A stretch of 64,000 nt of DNA from Calothrix sp. NIES-4105 (GTDB lineage Bacteria > Cyanobacteriota > Cyanobacteriia > Cyanobacteriales > Nostocaceae). A program made the position numbers and the translations under genes. Positions 1-11,095 of the stretch are shown piece after piece. The number at the start of each line of letters is the position of its first letter. Positions within the stretch are counted from its first letter, which is position 1. The stretch spans positions 6,213,614-6,277,613 of the forward strand of contig NZ_AP018290.1 of assembly GCF_002368415.1 (NCBI RefSeq). The letters are read 5' to 3'. The notes below the pieces were generated by a model, which was not told where the DNA came from, did not search any database, and saw only the letters and a list, made by a program, of their open reading frames with translations.

Positions 1-668
1 GGAACTACTACAACGCGACAACCGTAAGAAGCTAATCGTCTCAGAATGTTACGCTTTACACCAAAGTCTAAAGCTACAACTGTAAAATTATTTTCTGAGT
101 TATTTTGACATTTAGGATTAAATTCCCAAACGGGTGTAGTTGGGTCTGACCATTCGTATACTGATTTGGTGCTGACTTCACGGACTAGGTTCAAACCTTC
201 CATGTCTGGCGCCGCTAAGATTTGTTCAAGTAATTCGGCTGGGTCTAAGATGGTAGTTGAAATACCGCCGTTCATCGCTCCAAAATTACGGATTTTACGA
301 GTTAGTGCGCGCGTATCTATACCATAAATACCTGGTACTTGGTGCTGTTTAAGGTAATCAGGTAGTGACTGGGTTGAACGCCAGTTACTAGGACGATGAC
401 AAATGTTACGCGCAATGACACCGCGTACTTGTGGACGGCCGGATTCCTCATCAAGAGGATTTACGCCTGTGTTTCCTAGTTCTGGATAAGTAAAAATAAC
501 TATTTGACCACAGTAGCTAGGGTCGGTCAACACTTCTTGATATCCAGTCATTCCTGTATTGAAGACTACTTCTCCAATAGTGGTACCGATGGCGCCAAAT
601 GACCAGCCACGGTAAGATGTTCCATCTGCTAGTACTAGTAAAGCAGGTATAGCGTCTGACAGTGACAT
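1..668 (-). CDS. carA: Carbamoyl-phosphate synthase small chain, partial
   Basis: The reverse strand encodes the N-terminal ~222 residues of the glutaminase subunit of carbamoyl-phosphate synthase, which releases ammonia from glutamine for arginine and pyrimidine synthesis. Readable stretches include [36 protein letters not shown] and [12 protein letters not shown], followed by [20 protein letters not shown], the entry to the class I amidotransferase domain. The gene runs off the left edge, so the catalytic Cys/His region is not in the window. The start is taken at 668; an in-frame ATG nine bases upstream (677) is an alternative. It is divergent from the next gene. Confidence 0.95.
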   Translation of the reverse strand, partial: MSLSDAIPALLVLADGTSYRGWSFGAIGTTIGEVVFNTGMTGYQEVLTDPSYCGQIVIFTYPELGNTGVNPLDEESGRPQVRGVIARNICHRPSNWRSTQSLPDYLKQHQVPGIYGIDTRALTRKIRNFGAMNGGISTTILDPAELLEQILAAPDMEGLNLVREVSTKSVYEWSDPTTPVWEFNPKCQNNSENNFTVVALDFGVKRNILRRLASYGCRVVVV

Positions 669-807
669 ATGCTGCATGTGGGAATTAGGGTGTTTTGAGC
701 AATAGTTCCGATGGTTAATTATGCCACGAGTGCGTTTATTGGATTATGTTGAGCCATATTTTCGGATTAGAATTAAAATTACAAGAGCAAAAATCGATCT
801 AACTCCG

Positions 808-1869
808 ATGCGTAACTCGTGGTACCTAATATTAGTTACGATAGCAGTCCTCACTACTAGTTGTGACAAGCAAACTCAAACCAAAAGTGAAAGGCAAGCT
901 GCTTCAATTTCGGCAACTGTAGAGACAAATGGTCAAACAGTCGAAAATTCTACTTCAATATCGGAGTCGGCGCCTCAAACTATAAAAGAAGCAGACACAT
1001 TTGAGTCAGGCTTAGATAAAGCGGCTGGTGCGTATACTATAAGTCAATCAGCTCAATCGCCTAGTGATTGGAGTTTGGTGGCTAGTCAATATCAAGACGC
1101 AGTTGGACTGATGAAACAGGTTCAGCGCGATGACCCATATTATTCAATAGCACAACAAAAAATTGGCGAGTACCAGCAAAGAGTCAAGCAAGCGCAACTC
1201 AGAACAACTGCTCCTGCGAAACTTATCCCTCAACCTCAACCAACTCAAGTAGTAGTCGTTGTTCCTGAAGCCCAAACAAAACCACAAATACAAGCAATAG
1301 CTCAGACTCCACCTGCCCCCAAACGAAGTAAAATTATCGCTCCAGTTTTCGCGCGAGAACCCAAGCCACAAGTTGAGCAGCAAATTCAACCAGTTATTCT
1401 CCCCGAAACTTTTATTAATCAACAAACTGAAGAAGAAGTAATTACAGTCCCGATTAAACGCAGGATGGGAGGCACACCAGTTATTGAGGTAAAGTTTAAT
1501 GGCAATGAATATTTTGAAATGATTGTTGATACAGGAGCTAGCGGTACTGTTATTACTCAAAAAATGGCTTCAGCCCTTTCAATTGTACCTGTTGGTCAGG
1601 CTAAAGCTAATACCGCTAGTTCCAAAGCTGTAACTTTTCCCATTGGTTATGTAAATTCAATGGAAGTAGGTGAAGTCAAAGTTAGTCAAATTCCAGTTGC
1701 TATAGCAGGGGCAGGACTCGAAACTGGACTTTTGGGACATGACTTTTTTGGAGAGTACGACATTACTATTAAGCGCGATGTAGTTCAATTTCGACCTCAT
1801 ACTCCCACGGATACTAAGCCCGCAGAAACTCAACCAAGCATTCCAATTTATCCCAAGCTGCGCCGCTAG
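808..1869 (+). CDS. Retropepsin-like aspartic protease, predicted lipoprotein
   Basis: The C-terminal third carries the single-domain retropepsin signature [12 protein letters not shown] (active-site Asp about residue 241) and a second conserved block [13 protein letters not shown], as in the clan AA gag-asp-protease family of cyanobacteria. The middle is a low-complexity Pro/Gln/Lys linker. The ORF opens at 721, but the Met at 808 is preferred because it is followed by a short hydrophobic run and TTSC, a plausible lipobox, implying export and lipid anchoring. Such enzymes need dimerisation because each chain gives one Asp. The 3' end overlaps the convergent trpD gene by 56 bases. Substrate unknown. 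Confidence 0.8.
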   Translation: MRNSWYLILVTIAVLTTSCDKQTQTKSERQAASISATVETNGQTVENSTSISESAPQTIKEADTFESGLDKAAGAYTISQSAQSPSDWSLVASQYQDAVGLMKQVQRDDPYYSIAQQKIGEYQQRVKQAQLRTTAPAKLIPQPQPTQVVVVVPEAQTKPQIQAIAQTPPAPKRSKIIAPVFAREPKPQVEQQIQPVILPETFINQQTEEEVITVPIKRRMGGTPVIEVKFNGNEYFEMIVDTGASGTVITQKMASALSIVPVGQAKANTASSKAVTFPIGYVNSMEVGEVKVSQIPVAIAGAGLETGLLGHDFFGEYDITIKRDVVQFRPHTPTDTKPAETQPSIPIYPKLRR

Positions 1870-2887
1870 CCAAAATATCAAGTGCTAACTCTACACCTTT
1901 CTCATGTACACCCCAAGGTACAGCATCACCCACTTCTAGCGCTAATCCAGCATTGAGTGCAACAACAGAAGTTTGAGCAACTGTGCCTTTACCCTGCAAC
2001 ACCGCTTTTAAAATATCAGCATTTTCTTCTACGTCACCACCTCGAAGTTCTGTAACAGGCGCCTTATGTAATCCTAGAGATTGGGGGTCAAGTGTTTTCA
2101 TATCGACCTTACCATCATAAAGAACTGCTAAATCAGTTAAATCTCCTAAAGAAGCCTCATCAAGTCCTTCACGTCCATTTAAAACAATAGCCTTATGTGT
2201 TCCTAATTGCAGCATCGCATTCGCAATCGTTTCTAGTAATTTTGGAGTATATACTCCCATTACCTGCCCAGTTGGACGCATTGGGTTTACTAGTGGACCA
2301 AGCAAGTTAAATACAGTCCTTACCTTTAAACTCTTTCTAATTCCAGCTACTGCCTTCATCGCTGGATGCCAACCAGGAGCAAATAAAAAGCTGATTCCCA
2401 CTTCTTCAACTGCAGCTTGCACCTTCGAGCTAGGCGCGTTTAAATTTACACCTAAATATTCCAGTACATCTGCGCTGCCAACTCGACTTGATGCCGAACG
2501 ATTACCATGTTTAGCAACTCGTACACCCGCTGCTGCTGCAACAAATGCTACCGCCGTAGAAATATTAAATGTAGAGGCGCCATCTCCTCCAGTGCCACAA
2601 GTATCAATCAAAGGAATAGTGGATTGAGTTGATGCTTCTCCCACTGAAAGAGATTGTAGTACCTGCGCCATTCCTGCTAATTCTTCGCTAGATACTCCCT
2701 TGGCTTGAAGTCCTATTAATATTGCTCCTGATAGTTCTTTAGGTATGGCTTCGTCTAACCAGCCCTGCATCAACTCAACGGCTTCAGAGCGCGTTAATGA
2801 TTGATGGTCGAGAATTTGTTGAAGTAATGAAGACCAGGTAACTGTAGATTCTGTTGCGGATTTTGAAGTGGTTGACGAACTGCTCAT
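1814..2887 (-). CDS. trpD: Anthranilate phosphoribosyltransferase
   Basis: 357 residues, usual size. It joins anthranilate to PRPP in the second step of tryptophan synthesis. The PRPP-binding glycine loop GTGGDGAS lies at residues 98-105 and the KHGNRSASS block at 126-134, both typical. A Ser/Thr-rich N-terminal tail of about 17 residues precedes the helical domain. No other trp gene is adjacent, as is common for dispersed trp genes in cyanobacteria. Its 3' end overlaps the opposing retropepsin gene. Confidence 0.96.
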   Translation of the reverse strand: MSSSSTTSKSATESTVTWSSLLQQILDHQSLTRSEAVELMQGWLDEAIPKELSGAILIGLQAKGVSSEELAGMAQVLQSLSVGEASTQSTIPLIDTCGTGGDGASTFNISTAVAFVAAAAGVRVAKHGNRSASSRVGSADVLEYLGVNLNAPSSKVQAAVEEVGISFLFAPGWHPAMKAVAGIRKSLKVRTVFNLLGPLVNPMRPTGQVMGVYTPKLLETIANAMLQLGTHKAIVLNGREGLDEASLGDLTDLAVLYDGKVDMKTLDPQSLGLHKAPVTELRGGDVEENADILKAVLQGKGTVAQTSVVALNAGLALEVGDAVPWGVHEKGVELALDILASGAAWDKLECLVEFLRA

Positions 2888-3003
2888 AAACGACGCTGCT
2901 CAGTTATATATCGCATATCGTACCTGATAGTGAGCATTCTTTATTATAATTAATAATGCTTAATCTTATTTAATAATTTTTAGTAATTAGATTTTAAGTA
3001 ATT

Positions 3004-3303
3004 ATGCCTAAATCAAAAAAGCAAAAGTTTCCGTATTTACAAGGGAGCAAATGGACGGCACAGAAAAAGGTTGATGGTTGGCGCCATTTTGAAGTTGTCA
3101 ACCGTAAAAACCAGGGGAAATGGGTTTATGCGGAAATGGTATCTTCCTGTGACCCGAACGTTCGGTTTTGGATGAACGCGAAAATATTACAAGACCAGGA
3201 ACTGTGGCGCCCAGGTTGGCAAACTTTGGAGGATATACGCGCGGATGAATTGATCCCCTTTGATGAGGAAGAATTGATCCCCCCCTTAATTAAGGGCGGC
3301 TAA
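3004..3303 (+). CDS. TIGR02450 family Trp-rich protein
   Basis: 99 residues. The core (residues 1-80) is Trp- and Lys-rich (GSKWTAQKKVDGWRHFEV, RFWMNAKIL, LWRPGWQTL), matching the small TIGR02450 family of unknown function. The last ~20 residues (ending IPPLIKGG) are encoded by the first unit of an interspersed CCCCCTTAATTAAGGG-type repeat that recurs just downstream, so the natural C-terminus has probably been replaced or extended by repeat DNA. Start ATG at 3004 fits the family start. Confidence 0.75.
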   Translation: MPKSKKQKFPYLQGSKWTAQKKVDGWRHFEVVNRKNQGKWVYAEMVSSCDPNVRFWMNAKILQDQELWRPGWQTLEDIRADELIPFDEEELIPPLIKGG

Positions 3304-3760
3304 GAATAGAACTCTTGTTCGCGCTTAATAAGGGGACTTTTCACGCTTGGTTAAGAACCTCTCCCCCAACCCCTCTCCTTGTAGGAGAGGGGAGCATATT
3401 TACTCTCCCCCTTCCCTCACAGGGAAGGGGGTTGGGGGGTTAGGTTTTCCACATAACGTGAAAAGTCAGCTTAATAAGGGGACTAAGAATATAACTCTTG
3501 TTCGCTTATTAAGGGAGGCTAAGAATAGAACTCTTGTTCCCCCCCTAATTAAGGCTACCGTGTACACACAAGTTTCTCTTTCTTTGTGTCCTTCGTGTTC
3601 TTTGTGGTTTATCTCTTTAAGGAACCACGTAATCCGGAGGATTTCCCGCAGGGTAGGCACGCTCGTACACAAAGGGGGGAAAGAAAGGGCTTATTAAAGA
3701 TGTGTGTACACCGCAGCCTAATTAAGGGGGGGCTAGGGTGGGATCACAATTGTGATAATT
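3279..3760. repeat. Field of nested interspersed repeats
   Basis: Several repeat families lie end to end. Units of CCCCTTAATTAAGGG followed by GGCTAAGAATAGAACTC recur near 3279, 3505 and 3718. A palindrome built on CTCTCCCCCAACCCCTC and its complement spans 3358-3440. A block resembling TTTGTGTCCTTCGTGTTC, flanked by TGTACACAC motifs, lies at 3560-3710. ORFs that can be read here are repeat translations, not genes. Confidence 0.8.
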
Positions 3761-4124
3761 ATTTACACTTAATACGTTTTCTTTCGCTTTCTTGGCGGTT
3801 TAAACTCCAGATTTATTGTTCGGTGTTTAGAAGTATAAGTTTAAAATGCTTTTAGATTAAGGGTTTTGATAAGTTTGTTTATTGTTACTAATTTTATAAT
3901 TTTTTAAGTATAAAGATAATTTAAAAACATTTTTTAACTTTTTTGGCTTGATTTAAGAAGATATGTGACAAAAAACAAGTTTATGAAAATAATGACTTGG
4001 AATTAAACTACTATTCACAAAACGAGTCTCTTTATTTTCCTTTTGAATTGAACAATAATGACACTCATGAACCCGATTAGCTTCAAGATAAAAGTTTTAT
4101 AAGCAAGAATTAAGAGGTAAAGAC
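3761..4124. other. AT-rich leader upstream of chlL
   Basis: About 360 bases without a gene. The stretch is strongly AT-rich, with an AAGAGG ribosome-binding site at 4113-4117 ahead of the GTG start of chlL. No clear operator or terminator was recognised. Confidence 0.5.
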
Positions 4125-4991
4125 GTGAAACTAGCTGTTTATGGAAAAGGTGGCATCGGTAAATCTACGACTAGCTGTAATATTTCTGTTGCCTTAGCAA
4201 AGCGGGGTAAAAAAGTATTACAAATTGGTTGTGACCCAAAACACGATAGTACCTTTACTCTAACTGGGTTCTTGATACCAACGATTATTGATACGCTGCA
4301 AGAAAAAGACTATCACTACGAAGATGTTTGGCCCGAAGATGTAATTTACAAGGGTTATGGTGGTGTGGACTGTGTTGAAGCAGGTGGACCACCAGCAGGC
4401 GCCGGATGTGGTGGTTATGTAGTTGGTGAAACCGTAAAATTACTGAAAGAACTCAATGCTTTCGATGAATACGATGTGATTTTGTTCGACGTTCTTGGTG
4501 ACGTTGTTTGTGGTGGTTTTGCGGCGCCTTTAAATTATGCTGACTACTGCATGATTGTTACAGACAATGGCTTTGACGCTTTGTTTGCAGCTAATCGCAT
4601 TGCCGCTTCGGTTCGCGAAAAAGCACGTACTCACCCGTTGCGTTTAGCTGGGTTGATTGGCAACCGTACTAGCAAGCGCGATCTGATTGAAAAATACATC
4701 GAAGCAGTGCCAATGCCCGTTTTGGAAGTTTTGCCATTAATCGAAGATATTCGTGTCTCGCGCGTTAAGGGTAAGACTTTATTTGAGATGGCAGAGTATG
4801 ACCCCTCGTTAAATTACGTATGTGACTACTATCTCAGTATTGCCGACCAGATTTTAGCGCGTCCAGAAGGAGTTGTGCCGAATGATGCACAAGACAGAGA
4901 TTTATTCTCTTTGTTATCGGATTTTTACTTAAATCCGAGTAAACCCTCAGTTACTAATCCGGAAGAGCAATTAGACTTGATGATTGTATAA
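4125..4991 (+). CDS. chlL: Light-independent protochlorophyllide reductase, iron-sulfur ATP-binding subunit
   Basis: 288 residues, family length. ChlL is the NifH-like dimeric reductase that passes electrons, with ATP hydrolysis, to ChlN-ChlB so that protochlorophyllide is reduced in darkness. The P-loop GKGGIGKS is at residues 7-14 and the two [4Fe-4S] ligands are Cys95 (GAGCGG) and Cys129 (GDVVCGG). The start is GTG at 4125 with a good upstream AAGAGG. It is followed after 30 bases by a DUF5331 gene and then chlN, so one operon is likely. chlB is not in the window. Confidence 0.98.
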   Translation: MKLAVYGKGGIGKSTTSCNISVALAKRGKKVLQIGCDPKHDSTFTLTGFLIPTIIDTLQEKDYHYEDVWPEDVIYKGYGGVDCVEAGGPPAGAGCGGYVVGETVKLLKELNAFDEYDVILFDVLGDVVCGGFAAPLNYADYCMIVTDNGFDALFAANRIAASVREKARTHPLRLAGLIGNRTSKRDLIEKYIEAVPMPVLEVLPLIEDIRVSRVKGKTLFEMAEYDPSLNYVCDYYLSIADQILARPEGVVPNDAQDRDLFSLLSDFYLNPSKPSVTNPEEQLDLMIV

Positions 4992-5021
4992 TTCATTATT
5001 TCTTTTTCGGGATGGGGCTAT

Positions 5022-5774
5022 ATGGCATTCTTTTACAGTTTTACAGAATCGCTAAAACACAAGTGGTTGCATTTCTTCCAGGCTAACCGCGAATGGATCA
5101 GCTTGCAGATGCAAGTGGAATCCGTTTATACACCGGATGGAGGCAAACGTCCATCGAGTTACCTGATTCTAGGTGTAGTAAACGCGCTAGAGCCAAAATT
5201 AGCGCAGTTAATGTTACCCTTCTCTAAATTGAACCCGGATGCCGATACTCTCGTCGAAGTATTAGGTTTACACTTCGACCCAAATGCTGCACTTGGTAAT
5301 CACGCTATGCCTGAGCAGCAAGATAGCGATATGGTCATGAATGAATCTATGGATGAATCGATAAGCGAACCGATTCATGTTTCTTCTGAAGCACCAGGCA
5401 TTCTTACCAGTGGCTTTGATACAGGTACAGCAATGAACAGTTTCTCAATGGATGATGCTGATGCTAGTGAGATGGTTGAAATGTCTCTAAATGGTGTTGG
5501 CGCTCCTGTAGAAGAAACAGCACATCAGTTACACTCAGTATCTTCGGATGAAGATTTTGGTGGCGATATCTCTTTTGATAGTGATTTGTCGCAAAACAAT
5601 GGTAGTCACAACGAACTCGAAGACATCAATATGTCAGATGACGAACACGGGTTTAGCAACGTGTTAATCGATGTTTGGAGTGAGGAAACAAAAGCTCAAA
5701 AAGAAGAAGATGGGGAATTTGGCGCTAGTTTTGAAGAAGATTCGGAAATAGCCCGCCTTTTCCCCAACGGATAA
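5022..5774 (+). CDS. DUF5331 domain protein between chlL and chlN
   Basis: 250 residues. The N-terminal ~90 residues are conserved-looking and aromatic (FYSFTESLKHKWLHFFQANR, SSYLILGVVNALEPKLAQLM), matching DUF5331, a family I know from cyanobacterial chlL-chlN intervals. The rest is a very acidic, Asp/Glu/Ser/Met-rich and probably disordered tail ending EIARLFPNG. There is no signal peptide or membrane segment. Position suggests a role tied to dark chlorophyll synthesis, but function is not established. Confidence 0.8.
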   Translation: MAFFYSFTESLKHKWLHFFQANREWISLQMQVESVYTPDGGKRPSSYLILGVVNALEPKLAQLMLPFSKLNPDADTLVEVLGLHFDPNAALGNHAMPEQQDSDMVMNESMDESISEPIHVSSEAPGILTSGFDTGTAMNSFSMDDADASEMVEMSLNGVGAPVEETAHQLHSVSSDEDFGGDISFDSDLSQNNGSHNELEDINMSDDEHGFSNVLIDVWSEETKAQKEEDGEFGASFEEDSEIARLFPNG

Positions 5775-7380
<1,606 letters not shown>

Positions 7381-7399
7381 ATCTTTGTTGTAAGTTAAT

Positions 7400-7525
7400 C
7401 TTGTGGAGCAGGCATCCTTGCCTGCCCCTACATCAGATTATTTATTTTTTTTACCACAGAGACACAGAGTACACAGAGAGAGAAAAAATTAACCACAAAG
7501 GACACAAAGGACACAAAGAAAGAGT
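7400..7525. repeat. Interspersed CACAGAGACACAGAG / CACAAAGGACACAAAG repeats
   Basis: Two A/C/G-rich blocks downstream of chlN, ACCACAGAGACACAGAG and ACCACAAAGGACACAAAG, belong to a family that recurs near 3590, 28330, 28690, 33610, 44050, 48045 and 56170, often between genes. A GCAGGCATCCTTGCCTGCC palindrome precedes them. Confidence 0.8.
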
Positions 7526-7629
7526 TAAGAGGGTTGTTATTATTTATTTTTGAAGAGTCGCATTACTGGGTTAGATGATTTTGGTGTAGAAATATTTTGC
7601 TCACTTTCTAGAACTGGCGCCTCAACTGT

Positions 7630-7980
7630 TTAGTTTGGGATAATGAACATAATCTTTGCTTTATCTGGTTGAATTTCTTCACTAGGAGATAACTTTAACC
7701 AGTCATCAAACTTAATTCCTAGTCTTGATATAGCTTGTATTTCTTCTTGATAAATTTCAAAACGTTGATTTGTCTCAATCATTGATTCAATTGATTCTAA
7801 AACTTGAGGAAGACGAGCATATATAGTTGGTTTAGGGTCTTCCCAAAATGCCTTTCCTAACCAATCTGTTTTTGAATCCCAGATAGCTGGTGGTAACGAT
7901 TCTACCCACTTGTTTGGGTCTTGAGCAAATGTAATAAGAGCTGTGGTTGGAAAAGATGGAAAAATAGAATTGTTTGTCAC
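7630..7980 (-). CDS. Hypothetical protein, 116 aa
   Basis: Not recognised. The sequence is protein-like, with Trp-rich segments (PNKWVESLPPAIWDSKTDW) followed by a helical region (LPQVLESIESMIETNQRFEIYQEEIQ), and has no signal peptide or membrane span. The start is GTG at 7980. Its 5' end overlaps the divergent ORF at 7943-8176 by 38 bases, so one of the two starts is probably wrong or one ORF is a fragment. Confidence 0.4.
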   Translation of the reverse strand: MTNNSIFPSFPTTALITFAQDPNKWVESLPPAIWDSKTDWLGKAFWEDPKPTIYARLPQVLESIESMIETNQRFEIYQEEIQAISRLGIKFDDWLKLSPSEEIQPDKAKIMFIIPN

Positions 7981-8176
7981 AGAAATTCAAGAGGGGACAG
8001 TTGTAGAAGTTATTGTGCTATTTGAGAAAGAAGTTGAAGAAGAGGCAACTACTTATCTTTTAAAATCTGAGGCTAATAAAGTACGTCTTCTTAAAGCTAT
8101 TGAAAACGTCAAAAAAGGAAATTTGATTTATGTTGATTTAGATGAGTATGAGAAAAAATATCTTGGAACGGAATAG
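7943..8176 (+). CDS. Small acidic protein, possible antitoxin-like
   Basis: 77 residues starting at GTG 7943, or possibly later at TTG 7970. The C-terminal half (LLKSEANKVRLLKAIENVKKGNLIYVDLDEYEKKYLG) recalls the C-terminal region of Phd/YefM-type antitoxins, but the N-terminal DNA-binding part is not typical, and no toxin gene follows. The assignment is an inference with low confidence. Confidence 0.4.
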   Translation: MVGKDGKIELFVTEIQEGTVVEVIVLFEKEVEEEATTYLLKSEANKVRLLKAIENVKKGNLIYVDLDEYEKKYLGTE

Positions 8177-8340
8177 AAGATTGGTATTATAAAATTTTAA
8201 ATTAGTATTAAAGTGAAATTATTAACTACTCTGTGTCTGTGTGGTAAATAGTATGGTGGGCATTGCCCACCTTACAAATTATTACAAATTATAAATGTTA
8301 GAGGAAGATACTGCACAGGCGAGACGCCTGTGCCACGTGT

Positions 8341-8457
8341 ATAAGATGTATAAGATGTATAAGATGTATAAGATGTATAAGATGTATAAGATGTATAAGA
8401 TGTATAAGATGTATAAGATGTATAAGATGTATAAGATGTATAAGATGTATAAGATGT
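8341..8457. repeat. Perfect 9-bp tandem repeat, 13 copies
   Basis: ATAAGATGT is repeated 13 times without error, ending six bases before the stop codon of the KdpD-like gene on the other strand. A CAGGCGAGACGCCTG palindrome (near 8318) abuts the left side. Because 9 is a multiple of 3, the array stays open in several frames, giving spurious MYK/YTS ORFs. Confidence 0.97.
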
Positions 8458-8462
8458 GTAGG

Positions 8463-9602
8463 TTATTTTTCGGTGGCGATGATGTGTAGGTCGATGTTTT
8501 GGTGTCGAATGAGTTCCATTAGGCGCTGTGTGAAGGAACGTTTGAAAAATCGCTTCCATCCTGACTGTTGGCTTTCACCTATGACTATTTGAGTAATGTG
8601 CAGGTCTGATGCTATTCTGGCTATTTCTGTTGCAACGCTGTGACTGTTGACTTTGACGAATTGACCACCAAATTCTTTACACAGTTTTTCACATGTTTCT
8701 ATATGTAAACTTTCTTCTTTGCTTAAAAAACGGTCGGGGTCGGCAATAAATACTGCGTGTAAGGGAGCGTTCATGTAGCTGGCTATTCTGGCGCCACGAC
8801 GCAATAACTGCACAGAATTTGGATATGTTGAAATGCAAACTAAAACTCGTTCGTGGATATTACAGGTTTGTCCTTTGAGTTCAGAATTTCCATCGTCCTC
8901 GACTGTATCGGCAACTTCTCGCAATGCTAATTCTCGCAATGCAATTAAATTGCGTCGCTGGAAGAAGTTCTCTAATGACTGCTCGATTTTGTCTAACCTG
9001 TAAATTTTACCTTCTCGCAGTCTCTCTTCTAATGTTTCTGGTGTTACGTCTATTACTACTACTGCGTCTGCTTCATCAAGTAGACGGTCGGGGATACGTT
9101 CGCGAACAACTACGCCTGTAATCCTTGCTACTAAGTCGTTTAAACTTTCTAAGTGTTGAATGTTTACAGTTGAGTAAACGTCTATCCCTGCTTGTAATAT
9201 AACTTCTACGTCTTGGTAACGCTTTTCGCGCGCTGAACCTGGGACGTTAGTATGGGCTAGTTCGTCAACCAATACTAGGGAAGGGGAGCGTTCCAAAACT
9301 GCATCTGTGTCAAACTCTTGTAATGTGACATTTTGGTAAAATATGGCTTTGCGCTTTATTGTTTCGAGTCCATTGGCTTTTTCTGCTGTTTCTTTACGTC
9401 CGTGGGTTTCAAGAATACCAATAACTACATCAATTCCTTCTGCCTTAAGTTGATGTGCTTCTTCAAGCATTTTATAGGTTTTGCCTACACCAGGCGCCAT
9501 TCCAATAAAAATCTTATGCTTACCGCGTCGGGCAGGACGAATGTACGCATTATCAGGGGAAGGGGAAGCTGAGGAATGATACATACTAGTGGTTTGTGTC
9601 AT
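8463..9602 (-). CDS. kdpD: KdpD-like sensor: KdpD N-terminal domain plus Usp domain, no kinase
   Basis: 379 residues: the KdpD sensor domain (about 27-235) with Walker A GMAPGVGKT at 34-42 and VLVDELAHTN as Walker B, then a universal-stress-protein domain (about 250-375). The transmembrane and histidine-kinase parts of enterobacterial KdpD are missing. Short KdpD proteins of this type are known from Anabaena, where potassium/osmotic regulation must use other partners. No kdpABC genes are nearby. The 3' end abuts a 9-bp tandem array, so the last codons may be variable between strains. Confidence 0.88.
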   Translation of the reverse strand: MTQTTSMYHSSASPSPDNAYIRPARRGKHKIFIGMAPGVGKTYKMLEEAHQLKAEGIDVVIGILETHGRKETAEKANGLETIKRKAIFYQNVTLQEFDTDAVLERSPSLVLVDELAHTNVPGSAREKRYQDVEVILQAGIDVYSTVNIQHLESLNDLVARITGVVVRERIPDRLLDEADAVVVIDVTPETLEERLREGKIYRLDKIEQSLENFFQRRNLIALRELALREVADTVEDDGNSELKGQTCNIHERVLVCISTYPNSVQLLRRGARIASYMNAPLHAVFIADPDRFLSKEESLHIETCEKLCKEFGGQFVKVNSHSVATEIARIASDLHITQIVIGESQQSGWKRFFKRSFTQRLMELIRHQNIDLHIIATEK

Positions 9603-9846
9603 TAATTTTGGTAGGTACGTAGTAGCGATTCCGGAGCGTCAAAAATCTTAATTTAGAGGGCTAAAGCCCAACTACGAACTCCCCAAAACTTATGACATAG
9701 ACCACTAGTTTCGGCGATTCAACAGCATTTGTTAAGATATTTTAATTTTATAGCTATAGGAACGATAACAAAATCACCTTTAGATGTAAAAATGTATCAG
9801 GTAAGGAATTGTCAAAATCTGAATTTCGCCTTTATATATCAACCAC

Positions 9847-10527
9847 ATGTCTCCTAGCTGTCTCAAAATTCTTCTTGTTGAGGATGACGAATTGTTTCGT
9901 CTGGGGTTAAAAACTAGATTGCAGCAAGAGCCAGGGATTGAAATTACTGCTGAGGCAGAAGATGGGGAAACAGCGCTTGAACTCGTTAACTCTTATCCCC
10001 TTGATATTGTGGTGTTAGATGTGGGTTTACCTGGTATCGGTGGTATTGAGGCTTGTCGCCAAATTAAACAGATATATCCACAGTTACCGATTTTAGTTTT
10101 AACTTCTCGCTCTGAGGCTACGTTACTCGCAAAGCTGATAGAAGTCGGCGCCCAAGGTTATTGTCTTAAGGGAGTAGCTGCTCAAAAACTTGTACTGGCT
10201 ATTCGTTCTGTTGCTGCTGGCGCCTCATGGTGGGATGCAACGGCAACTCAAGAAATTCGTTCGACTTTTGCGGGTAGGGAAGCGGGTATAGTAACAGGAA
10301 TATCAAATGCAGTTGCTGCTAACAACCCTCTTACAGGACGCGAACTGGAAATACTTTTACTCATTGCAACCGGAAAGACGAACCAACAGATTGCCCAAAC
10401 ACTATATATAACTCCGGGAACTGTTCGGGTTCATGTTCACGCGATATTACATAAGTTAGAAGTCGGGGATAGGAATGCTGCAATTACTGTTGCTGTACAA
10501 AAGGGCTTGATCGCTGTAGGTATGTAG
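9847..10527 (+). CDS. LuxR/NarL-family response regulator
   Basis: 226 residues. The receiver domain has the acidic pair VEDDE, phospho-acceptor Asp58 (VVLDVGLPG) and Thr in VLTSRS. After a linker, a LuxR-type helix-turn-helix occupies about residues 160-220 (PLTGRELEILLLIATGKTN, TPGTVRVHVHAILHKL). It is divergent from the KdpD-like gene, with a 244-base gap. No histidine kinase is adjacent, so a link with the KdpD-like sensor is only positional. Confidence 0.93.
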   Translation: MSPSCLKILLVEDDELFRLGLKTRLQQEPGIEITAEAEDGETALELVNSYPLDIVVLDVGLPGIGGIEACRQIKQIYPQLPILVLTSRSEATLLAKLIEVGAQGYCLKGVAAQKLVLAIRSVAAGASWWDATATQEIRSTFAGREAGIVTGISNAVAANNPLTGRELEILLLIATGKTNQQIAQTLYITPGTVRVHVHAILHKLEVGDRNAAITVAVQKGLIAVGM

Positions 10528-10540
10528 TCCCGTATACATA

Positions 10541-10562
10541 GAGACGCGATAAATCGCGTCTC
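10541..10562. repeat. GAGACGCGAT/ATCGCGTCTC palindrome
   Basis: Perfect 10-bp arms around AA, just after the response-regulator stop. The same palindrome is found at 13181 inside the aminotransferase gene, and degenerate relatives lie near 38454 and 38749. It could serve as a terminator stem. The rest of 10563-10887 shows no gene. Confidence 0.85.
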
Positions 10563-10887
10563 TACTTTATATTTGTGCTGTTGGCTTGTCAAAGATTTTG
10601 TAAACGTCGGTCAGTATTTTTAAAGTACGGTACAAGCTTATAGTTGGTTGTTTGTTCGGCGCCGTAAAAATGCTTTATAAGCGCTTAGGTTGTTGGTAAC
10701 TTGGTAATTGAGGCGCGTTTGTTTATATTTTCTTATTAAAATTGAATAAATATATTGTTGTGTCTAGTGGGTATTTCGGAAGTTGGCAAAAATCTTTATA
10801 ATTCGGCGCTTCTTCGGATTAAGATGCTCGTGTCTAACGTTTATTTTGAATATAGCGATAGATAAAGTTGAGTGTGAGGACATTTCT

Positions 10888-11067
10888 ATGAATATGCAAG
10901 AATTTGAATCTCAATACCGCGACGCAATGGATGAAACTCTTAATGAATTGCAGACAGCTGTTTTACTACTGGCACAATTACAACGTAAAATAGAACAGAT
11001 TGGCAATTCAGTACAAAGCTTGAGTCAAAGCGTCGAGGTATATATCACCAATCAAACACCTAATTGA
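10888..11067 (+). CDS. Small coiled-coil protein, 59 aa
   Basis: Unrecognised. The ORF opens at 10783, but ATG 10888 is preferred because GTGAGGA lies 7 bases upstream. The product is almost wholly helical with heptad-like leucines (TLNELQTAVLLLAQLQRKIEQIGNSVQSL), so a coiled coil is likely. It is cytosolic and lies convergent to a receiver-only regulator. Confidence 0.55.
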   Translation: MNMQEFESQYRDAMDETLNELQTAVLLLAQLQRKIEQIGNSVQSLSQSVEVYITNQTPN

Positions 11068-11095
11068 TGATAAGCAAAGACAAATAGAACTATAT

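Noticed and set aside
1144-1560. Minus-strand ORF of 138 codons inside the retropepsin gene
   Set aside because: Antisense shadow of a Gln/Pro-rich coding region; Asn/Leu/Ser-rich translation without domain.
3347-3855. Three overlapping ORFs with NPSP/RRG and SLIKGG motifs
   Set aside because: They lie wholly in the interspersed repeat field; the same peptides arise wherever these repeats occur.
8341-8457. Possible CRISPR array
   Set aside because: The units are contiguous with no spacers; a plain tandem repeat. No cas genes in the window.
8272-8559. ORFs reading YTS or MYK repeats across the 9-bp array
   Set aside because: They are produced by the tandem repeat, whose unit length is a multiple of three; no start signal or domain.
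8463-10527. KdpD-like protein and LuxR regulator as a KdpDE-type pair
   Set aside because: The sensor has no kinase domain and the regulator is of NarL type, not the OmpR type of KdpE; only the divergent position links them.
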